Shown: positions 27,246 to 32,911 of the stretch, piece by piece
How the letters are laid out: every line of letters begins with the position of its first letter
Numbering within the stretch: position 1 is the stretch's first letter
Assembly: GCF_023016285.1 (NCBI RefSeq)
Contig: NZ_CP095413.1
Span: 186,001-250,000, forward strand
From: Muricauda sp. SCSIO 64092
GTDB taxonomy: Bacteria; Bacteroidota; Bacteroidia; Flavobacteriales; Flavobacteriaceae
Direction: 5' to 3'
DNA length: 64,000 nt
Translations under genes and position numbers: made by a program
Notes under the pieces: model-generated
Databases searched by the model: none
What the model was told of the DNA's origin: nothing
Seen by the model: only the letters and a program-made list of their open reading frames with translations

Positions 27246-27572
27246 TTACTTGTCCTCGTCCAGTATTTTTTGGATCTGTCGTTCCTCCCATTTCCTAAAA
27301 GGGGTATTGCAAAAAACGGATAGGGCATGGATGCCCAATGCAATTCCCCAAATAATGGGAGTTCCCAGCACATTCCAATTGATCCATTCCAAAAAATCGG
27401 CATTGCCAAGGGCTTCCTCACTTAAAAGGACAAACCGTATGCTGCCGGAAAACAGCAACAACACTGCATTTACAATGATATAGACCGTCAGGTGCTGGTA
27501 AAAGCCCTTTAGGGCATTGACCCTGCTTTTTGCCTTGGCCAATTTTGTGATTTCGTTATTTTGGTTTTCCAT
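27246..27572 (-). CDS. 2TM-domain protein 6 of the array
   Basis: This 108-aa protein starts at ATG 27572. The N-terminal amphipathic motif KAKSRVNALKGFYQHLTVY leads into TM1 (about 31-48); TM2 (about 75-93) contains WGIALGIHALSVF with the conserved His. It ends in RKWEERQIQKILDEDK. The extracytoplasmic loop is longer than in members 1-3. It belongs to the subgroup ending WEERQI. Start and stop fit closely between neighbours (2 bp to the upstream gene, 29 bp to the regulator). The molecular function of 2TM (PF13239-type) domains is unknown. Confidence 0.88.
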   Translation of the reverse strand: MENQNNEITKLAKAKSRVNALKGFYQHLTVYIIVNAVLLLFSGSIRFVLLSEEALGNADFLEWINWNVLGTPIIWGIALGIHALSVFCNTPFRKWEERQIQKILDEDK

Positions 27573-27574
27573 GG

Positions 27575-27907
27575 TTATCGGTATTTTTTGGTTTCGGTAT
27601 TTTCCTTGTCCAAGTACTTTTGGATTTGTCGTTCTTCCCACTTTTTCAGGAAAGGGAGCTTCGCCCTAAAAATATACAGGGTATGCACGCCCAGAATCAA
27701 TAGCCAAATAACCACATGGACATTTACCCAACTAAAATAATAGGCTTCCGTTGGGAATCCATTGGGAAGGACCGAATGCAAAACTCCACTTTTCAACAAA
27801 TAAAGTAGCCCATTAATGATGATAAACACCCGAATGTGCCTATAAAACCCTTTGAGTTCCTTGACCCGTTTTTCTGCACGTTCCCGTTTGTTTTCCAAAT
27901 ATTCCAT
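27575..27907 (-). CDS. 2TM-domain protein 5 of the array
   Basis: The 110-aa protein starts at ATG 27907. KRVKELKGFYRHIRVF precedes TM1; TM2 contains VIWLLILGVHTLYIF with the conserved His. The C-terminal motif is KKWEERQIQKYLDKE, with a charged tail. A longer inter-helix loop (SVLPNGFPTEAYYFSWVN) resembles member 6, so members 5 and 6 look like the closest pair by duplication. It begins 7 bp from the end of member 4. Confidence 0.88.
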   Translation of the reverse strand: MEYLENKRERAEKRVKELKGFYRHIRVFIIINGLLYLLKSGVLHSVLPNGFPTEAYYFSWVNVHVVIWLLILGVHTLYIFRAKLPFLKKWEERQIQKYLDKENTETKKYR

Positions 27908-27914
27908 AGTAGTA

Positions 27915-28220
27915 TTATAAGAACCTATCTGCCTCATCCCTATCTTTATCCATATACTTTTTAATTTGGCGCTCTTCCCAGGATTTGGAAAACAATAGAT
28001 TCCAGTTAAAGGTTTTTATAGCGTGAAAACCTAAGCCCAAGCCCCATAAAAAGGGGGTGAAAAAATGCTCAAGCTGCCAAAAATTATCGTTATGTTGATA
28101 CAAATTGATCAGAATAAAAGTATTGATGATGAGGTATATGGAAAAGTGTATATAGAACCCTTTGATCTCATCCACACGCTTTTTTGCCCTTTTTAACTTT
28201 TCTTGTTCCAAACCGTCCAT
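27915..28220 (-). CDS. 2TM-domain protein 4 of the array
   Basis: This 101-aa protein starts at ATG 28220 (MDGLEQEKLKRAKKRV); another ATG at 28232 would overlap the previous gene by 10 bp and add four residues. RAKKRVDEIKGFYIHFSIY leads into TM1. TM2 has FLWGLGLGFHAIKTF with the conserved His, then SKSWEERQIKKYMDKDRDE. The sequence is intermediate between the two subgroups: its TM2 is like members 1-3, its tail like 5-6. Confidence 0.87.
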   Translation of the reverse strand: MDGLEQEKLKRAKKRVDEIKGFYIHFSIYLIINTFILINLYQHNDNFWQLEHFFTPFLWGLGLGFHAIKTFNWNLLFSKSWEERQIKKYMDKDRDEADRFL

Positions 28221-28222
28221 GC

Positions 28223-28528
28223 TTATTGCCATTTTCTTTGATTTTCGTCTTTGTCCATCAATTCCTTAATTTTTCGTTTTTCCCAATCCTTTCCAAAGAA
28301 GGGATTCAGGTTAAACGTGCCTATGGCATGGAAAATCAATCCAATTCCCCAGCCAAAAGCGGCCCATAGGAACCACATATAACTCCAGCCATTGGTGTAA
28401 TAGTTTAAAATGGCCAGTCCCGTGATGACCAGTACATAGGATGTAAGGTTGCCATAGAACTTTTTGAGTTCATCCACCCGCTCCTTGGCCCTTAGGTATT
28501 TGTTTTCATCTTTTTGATAGTCCATCAT
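28223..28528 (-). CDS. 2TM-domain protein 3 of the array
   Basis: The 101-aa protein starts at ATG 28528 or 28525. YLRAKERVDELKKFYGNLTSY precedes TM1 (VLVITGLAILNYYTNG). TM2 is AAFGWGIGLIFHAIGTF with the conserved His, then GKDWEKRKIKELMDKDE. It belongs to the ELMDKD subgroup with members 1, 2 and the kinase-fused domain. It is 27 bp downstream of member 2 and followed almost directly by member 4. Confidence 0.88.
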   Translation of the reverse strand: MMDYQKDENKYLRAKERVDELKKFYGNLTSYVLVITGLAILNYYTNGWSYMWFLWAAFGWGIGLIFHAIGTFNLNPFFGKDWEKRKIKELMDKDENQRKWQ

Positions 28529-28555
28529 TATAGTTTTTTGTTGCTTTTTCTAATA

Positions 28556-28849
28556 TTACCACTCATCCTTATCCATCAGTTCCCTAATCTTGCGCCTTTC
28601 CCAGTCCCTTCCAAAGAGGCCCCCAATACCAAATAGTTTAATGGCTTTTAATGCAATGCCCAGCCCAACACCAAATACCACCCATAAAAACCAGGGATGG
28701 CTCCATTCATTCAAATAATAGTTAATTATCGCGACGACCACTATGGCCAATAGGCCCCTAAGGCAACGGCCATAGAACTTCTTTAGTTCCGTTACACGTT
28801 GGTTCGCTCGCAAATACTTACTGTCATTAATGTTATTGGGCTCTTCCAT
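28556..28849 (-). CDS. 2TM-domain protein 2 of the array (lacks the conserved His)
   Basis: The 97-aa protein is MEEPNNINDSKYLRANQRVT at its start, with ELKKFYGR before TM1. The first helix (LLAIVVVAIINYYL) carries extra basic residues before it (RCLRG). TM2 reads FGVGLGIALKAIKLF: Lys replaces the His found at this place in all six other copies, and the usual NP after TM2 is GG. The tail GRDWERRKIRELMDKDE is intact. It may be a specialised or non-functional subunit. Confidence 0.87.
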   Translation of the reverse strand: MEEPNNINDSKYLRANQRVTELKKFYGRCLRGLLAIVVVAIINYYLNEWSHPWFLWVVFGVGLGIALKAIKLFGIGGLFGRDWERRKIRELMDKDEW

Positions 28850-28873
28850 TGGTCATCGCTTTTATAAAATTAC

Positions 28874-29152
28874 TTAAAAAGTATCGCTGTCCATCAATTC
28901 CTTGATCTTGCGTTCCTCCCAGTTTTTGCCCAATATCGGATTATATCCAAATGCGCAAAAACCGTGGGCTACCAGGCCTATGCCCCAACCCAAGGCAGGA
29001 AAAATGACCCAGGGAAAGCTGGTAGTAAAATAATTTAGCAGTGCCAATAATGAAATTATCCCAACATATACCGTTGCATGGGTATAAAACTCCTTGATTT
29101 CCTTTACTCGGGCCTTGGCCTTTTGATATCTGTAGTCGTTTGTTGCTTCCAT
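28874..29152 (-). CDS. 2TM-domain protein 1 of the array
   Basis: The 92-aa protein is the first gene of the array transcript. YQKAKARVKEIKEFYTHATVY precedes TM1. After TM1 it has NYFTTSFPWVIFPALGWG, then LVAHGFCAFGYNPILGK and NWEERKIKELMDSD. This is strikingly close to the 2TM part of the kinase (TTSFLWAIFPTVGWG, AHGMEAFGYNPLWGK), so the two share a recent ancestor. A 31-bp LytTR-like element lies 102 bp upstream (29254-29284). Confidence 0.9.
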   Translation of the reverse strand: MEATNDYRYQKAKARVKEIKEFYTHATVYVGIISLLALLNYFTTSFPWVIFPALGWGIGLVAHGFCAFGYNPILGKNWEERKIKELMDSDTF

Positions 29153-29253
29153 AGTGTTTTGTTTTTAGGTCGACTTGGACTTAGCCAGCCAACAGGTTTT
29201 TTTAATTACACTTCAAATATCCGTTAGGAAGGGCATGAAAGAAAAAAGGACTG

Positions 29254-29284
29254 ACCGAACTGTATTTTTTGAGGGATGGGTTGT
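29254..29284 (-). promoter_or_regulatory. Candidate LytTR operator upstream of the 2TM array
   Basis: Written on the plus strand, ACCGAACTGTA (29254-29264), eight bases, then GGGATGGGTTGT (29273-29284). The two half-sites end in (T/C)TGT and TTGT exactly 21 bp apart, about two helical turns, as expected for LytTR dimers bound to direct repeats. The same element with identical spacing occurs at 31880-31910 and 35137-35167. Confidence 0.6.
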
Positions 29285-29435
29285 TAGGTTTTTGTATTAG
29301 GCATTTAGCATCCTTGCTGTAAAAGAATAAGCAAAACAGTAGAGCATGAAGGTTGATGTTACTTGAAGCTTTTTGTCGTAATTAGACCATCCTTTCCCTA
29401 CAAAACGTTTTATAGTACTATTGAAGATCAACTAC

Positions 29436-29749
29436 ATGAACGCATTAAAAACAAACCAAATGGTCTTACAAATCATAAAGTTGAAATCGAATCTTCCAGA
29501 ACAGGAGTTACTAAAGGGGGCAAAGGAAAGGGAACCTCAGTTTAACATTATTCCTGGACTTATGCAGAAATATTATGTAAAAACTGTTCAATCGGGAGAC
29601 TATGGCGGAGTTTATGTTTGGGATTCTCCATAATCGCTGCAATCGTATCGAAATTCCGATTTAACCAAAAGTATTCCTAAGGCCTATCAGATTATGGAAG
29701 CTCCAATATTGAAATTATGGATATTCTTTTTCAGCGCAAAAATAAATGA
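29436..29749 (+). pseudogene. Decayed YdhR-like (dimeric alpha/beta barrel) monooxygenase-type gene
   Basis: Reading from ATG 29436 gives MNALKTNQMVLQIIKLKSNL, then EREPQFNIIPGLMQKYYVK, SGDYGGVYVWDSP, and an in-frame TAA at 29631. The same frame continues after the stop with SLQSYRNSDLTKSIPKAYQI and MEAP, and a single missing base near 29705 then restores NIEIMDILFQ to a stop at 29747-29749. The PGL...GGVYVW...YR-S-L layout matches small YdhR/ABM-type proteins of about 100 aa. A nonsense mutation plus a frameshift make it a pseudogene. It lies on the opposite strand inside the signalling locus. The rest of 29153-29823 has only the regulatory element. Confidence 0.7.
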
Positions 29750-29823
29750 ATGGCATAGGGTCTGATTTCTTAATGGATTGATTATGGGGAAGATTACACT
29801 ATTTGAATTAGTGTCAAAAAATG

Positions 29824-31146
29824 TCAAAAATCCTCCTTCTCCATCAATTCCCGTATCTTTTTCTCCTCCCATCGTTTGCCCCATAATGGGTTGTAGCCAA
29901 AGGCCTCCATCCCATGGGCCATAACACCAAAGCCCCAACCCACGGTGGGAAAAATGGCCCAAAGAAAACTGGTGGTCCTAAAATTTAGCCACCACAAAAA
30001 GGGAATCACCAGGCCATAGGCAATAAGGTTCCCATAAAATCCCTTTATCGCCTCCACCCGCTCCTTGGCCTTCAAATAGCGTTTTTCCTCAATATGTGTT
30101 TCCTGGGTTTCCATAACGGAAATCTGTCTGGACAACATGGGCAATTGTACGCTAAAATCCTTGTTGGTCTTGGCAATACGGACCTCCCTATCGGTTAAAA
30201 TGGAATAGCGCTGTCGAATATTCTGTAGCCCTACCCCACTGCTCTTTTTTACCACTTGTTTTTCCTGAAGGTTATTACTTACCGCCAACATCCCACTATC
30301 CTCATACACTTTTATGCGAAGGGGTTTGGAAGAAGTTACCACATTGTGCTTTACCGCGTTTTCCAGCAAAAGTTGAAGGGAAAGGGGGACTATTTTAGCA
30401 TCGGGATCAGTGGCCTGCTCCGGAATATCAAAGACGATACTATCTTCAAACCGCATTTTTAATAGGCGTACATAGGTACGTGCAAAGTTGAGTTCTTCAT
30501 CCACAGTGACCAAATCCTTATTTTTTTGCTCCAACACATAGCGGTATACCTTGGAAAGCGAAGTGGTGAATTTTTGGGCCTGATGGGGGTCCTCCTCTAT
30601 TAAACTGGTCAACACATTGAGGCTATTGAACAGAAAGTGGGGATCCAATTGGTTTTTAAGGGCATCAAACCGTGCAGAAGCGGTACCGGCAATAATCTTT
30701 TGCTCCTTGACTTCCTTTTTCTGTAGCGCCCGATAAAAATAAAACGCATGGAAAAATAAAATGGCTATGATGGTAATGACCACCGTAAAGACATAGCTCT
30801 CCGGCTCTTCCTTTTCAAAAAACTTGACAATCCCGTTCCCCGTGTAATAAAAATAAATAAGGTAACGCAGGACAACTATGGTCAAAACTGAAAAGACAAA
30901 GGACCCAAGGGCGCCCAGCCAGAGTCTTTTTTTAGGGTCCGTTTCCCAATTAAAACGCAAGTTCAGCCCATCGTAATAGTAAGAGTTCACCGCGGTAAGT
31001 GAGAAGGAAAAGATAAAGTCCACAAGTATTTGTGGACCAATGTTCTCCCAGGAATAATCACCATCGCCATACACGATAATATCGAAGAAGACGACCACAA
31101 CCGTGATGACCAGTGAAATCTTTATGACTTTTACGAGGGTGTTCAT
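29824..31146 (-). CDS. LytS-type sensor histidine kinase with C-terminal 2TM domain
   Basis: The protein has 440 aa. Four N-terminal helices (about 7-28, 38-58, 76-100, 117-140) are followed by a His_kinase domain with H170 (NQLDPHFLFNSLN). The HATPase_c part has the N box LLENAVKHN (about 260-268) and G box GVGLQNIRQRY. The catalytic part ends like a normal LytS kinase at FSVQLPML (about 337). Then a complete 96-aa 2TM protein starts at an internal Met345 (METQETHIEEKRYLKAKERV). Thus it looks like an in-frame fusion of kinase and stand-alone 2TM genes. It starts 3 bp after the TPR gene and is presumably the partner of the regulator at 26461. Confidence 0.92.
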   Translation of the reverse strand: MNTLVKVIKISLVITVVVVFFDIIVYGDGDYSWENIGPQILVDFIFSFSLTAVNSYYYDGLNLRFNWETDPKKRLWLGALGSFVFSVLTIVVLRYLIYFYYTGNGIVKFFEKEEPESYVFTVVITIIAILFFHAFYFYRALQKKEVKEQKIIAGTASARFDALKNQLDPHFLFNSLNVLTSLIEEDPHQAQKFTTSLSKVYRYVLEQKNKDLVTVDEELNFARTYVRLLKMRFEDSIVFDIPEQATDPDAKIVPLSLQLLLENAVKHNVVTSSKPLRIKVYEDSGMLAVSNNLQEKQVVKKSSGVGLQNIRQRYSILTDREVRIAKTNKDFSVQLPMLSRQISVMETQETHIEEKRYLKAKERVEAIKGFYGNLIAYGLVIPFLWWLNFRTTSFLWAIFPTVGWGFGVMAHGMEAFGYNPLWGKRWEEKKIRELMEKEDF

Positions 31147-31149
31147 TAT

Positions 31150-31821
31150 TTAGCCTTTACATTGCTCCAAAACCTGCTTGGCCTGATCTTGGCCCCAACT
31201 TGGATAAAAGGGCGTATCGTTTTCAAAGGTAGCGAATAGTTCCAAAGCCCTTTCCACATCTTTGCAATAGGGTGTTGTATCCTTACCAAAATAGCGGGCA
31301 GAACCCATGTCCCAGTTCGCTTTTGAATACACTACCCTTGGGTTTTCAGGAGCCAATTGTAGGGCACGATTGTACAATTGCATGTTTTTGCCTGATAACA
31401 TTGGACCATAGGTAGCACCGTCAAAAGCCATCCAGGCCGTATTGATCATTGCCTCCTGAACCACAATTTCGGCATTGTCCGGAGCAATTCTCTTGGCAAT
31501 ATCAACAAATTCCCTGGCCTTATCCAAGCGCTGCCGCAACAGTGCTTCATCTTTTAGTCCAAATGCAGAGGTGGTATTGACCTGTGCCACGTAATAATAG
31601 GGAATCCAATTATCGTCCTCCGCCATAGCAATACGTTCAAATAGATTGGAGGCTTCCGTAATCTTCCCCTGGCCCCATAAATCCATGGCCTTGGACATTC
31701 CCCTGGTATATTGATCCTGTGCCGTTAGGGCAACCGCAATCAATAAAGCGCATACTGTTACAACTGTTCTAATCGATCTTTTGTTTTTCATGACTGTTCG
31801 TGTTTTCATTGCTGTATTCAT
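31150..31821 (-). CDS. Secreted TPR-like protein, 223 aa
   Basis: It begins with a basic region and a signal peptide (TVVTVCALLIAVALTAQ); the start may be ATG 31821, 31809 or 31791, the last giving the most normal signal peptide. The mature part has tetratricopeptide-like helices (MDLWGQGKITEASNLFERIA; KNMQLYNRALQLAPENPRVV). It is probably periplasmic, a scaffold or load sensor. It is the first gene in a two-gene unit with the 2TM-kinase and has the 31-bp element 59 bp upstream. Its coupling to the kinase suggests it feeds the sensor. Confidence 0.8.
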   Translation of the reverse strand: MNTAMKTRTVMKNKRSIRTVVTVCALLIAVALTAQDQYTRGMSKAMDLWGQGKITEASNLFERIAMAEDDNWIPYYYVAQVNTTSAFGLKDEALLRQRLDKAREFVDIAKRIAPDNAEIVVQEAMINTAWMAFDGATYGPMLSGKNMQLYNRALQLAPENPRVVYSKANWDMGSARYFGKDTTPYCKDVERALELFATFENDTPFYPSWGQDQAKQVLEQCKG

Positions 31822-31879
31822 TTATTCCTGATTTCAGTGTAAAATTCGGTGCTCCATTGGATGTTGGGCAATCCTATTG

Positions 31880-31910
31880 ACCGAATTGTAAATTTTTGGG
31901 GATGGATTGT
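31880..31910 (-). promoter_or_regulatory. Candidate LytTR operator upstream of the TPR-kinase unit
   Basis: ACCGAATTGTA (31880-31890), eight bases, GGGATGGATTGT (31899-31910). The half-sites share seven of ten bases (CCGAATTGTA versus ATGGATTGTA) at a 21-bp offset. Spacing is the same as in the elements at 29254 and 35137. I infer binding by the LytTR regulator at 26461-27216, giving autoregulation. Confidence 0.62.
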
Positions 31911-31928
31911 AGGTTTTCCTTTGTTTGA

Positions 31929-32161
31929 TGTCAGATGTCAGAGGTTAGATTCTAGATGGTAGAGGTTAGAGGTTAGAGGTTAGAGGTTAGAGGTTAGAGG
32001 TTAGAGGTTAGAGGTTAGATGTTAGGTGTCCGATTCCTAATTCCTAATTCCTAATTCCTGATTCTTAATTCTTGAAGTTGGAGGTTAGATTTCCGATTTC
32101 TGATTTCTGATATCTAATGTCTTATGTCTTACATCTTACGTCTCATATCCCATATCTCATA
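31929..32161. repeat. 7-bp tandem array (GAGGTTA)n and related short repeats
   Basis: About eight to nine near-perfect GAGGTTA heptamers occupy 31961-32019. They are followed by AATTCCT/ATTCCTA units (32032-32060) and decayed TTATGTCTTAC/TCTCATATC units up to 32161. The gap 31822-32274 otherwise holds the LytTR-like element and an inverted repeat before doxX. No coding potential. Confidence 0.88.
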
Positions 32162-32181
32162 ATTGACAAGCTTGTGGGACG

Positions 32182-32198
32182 TACTACAGTCCGTAGTA
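32182..32198. promoter_or_regulatory. Inverted repeat upstream of the DoxX gene, candidate operator
   Basis: TACTAC-N5-GTAGTA is a perfect 6-bp inverted repeat 77 bp before the DoxX start. DoxX-family genes are often controlled by HxlR/MarR-type regulators that bind palindromes of this general shape. No such regulator gene is adjacent, so the assignment is tentative. Confidence 0.4.
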
Positions 32199-32274
32199 GA
32201 AATCAATAGCTCAAATATTTTCATATCTGCCTTAAAATGAGTATTTTATAAAGGGTTTACAAAAACGTACGACT

Positions 32275-32697
32275 ATGGGAACTATTAAAAAACTGAATAA
32301 GTGGGCCAATGCCCACACCTACTACCCGTTGGACCTGGTTAGGATAATCTTGGGAGGCTTTCTTTTCTATAAGGGCGTCGAATTTATGAACAATCAGGGT
32401 AGAATGCTGGAATTAATGCAACCCTTTGATGGAATGGCTTTGGAAATGGTAATCCTTCACTACATTGCCCCGGCGCACTTTCTCGGTGGCATTTTGATCG
32501 TCCTGGGATTGTTGACGCGTTGGGTAACCATTGCCCAACTCCCCATTTTGATTGGGGCTGTATTGACCAATTTTTTGGGCACTATGGACATTACCAACCT
32601 TATTCTTTCCCTGGTCACGTTGTTACTTTGTATTTTCTTTTCCATCTATGGTTCCGGAAAGCACTCGGCCGACTATTACCTTAAAATGCAACAGTAA
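32275..32697 (+). CDS. DoxX-family membrane protein
   Basis: The 140-aa protein has four helices (about 18-36, 55-73, 78-95, 102-122), typical of DoxX. Family features include YPLDLVRIILGGFLFYKGVE and HFLGGILIVLGLLTRW in the second helix. DoxX proteins are linked to quinone or thiol redox processes in the membrane. It is a single gene on the plus strand, downstream of a short-repeat array and an inverted repeat. No gene is seen in the 214 bp after it. Confidence 0.9.
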   Translation: MGTIKKLNKWANAHTYYPLDLVRIILGGFLFYKGVEFMNNQGRMLELMQPFDGMALEMVILHYIAPAHFLGGILIVLGLLTRWVTIAQLPILIGAVLTNFLGTMDITNLILSLVTLLLCIFFSIYGSGKHSADYYLKMQQ

Positions 32698-32911
32698 GCT
32701 TTTGTCCAGGGTTTTGACAAGGGTTCCAAGAAACCGGAGCATTCGCAATCAATACACATTTTTGGAGTAATGAATCAATTAAACCCTGATGTTGTGCAAA
32801 TACGCATCTCCATTGTTGCTTTATCTTCCCTTACCCTTCCCCATCATCATACATGGCCATTTAAAAAGGTTTCACATCCCTAATTTTAAGCATCCTTAAT
32901 CCAGAAAGATT

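Noticed and set aside
29796..29814. Hairpin ACACTA-N7-TAGTGT after the 2TM-kinase gene as a terminator
   Set aside because: No U run follows the stem on the minus strand, so intrinsic termination is not supported.
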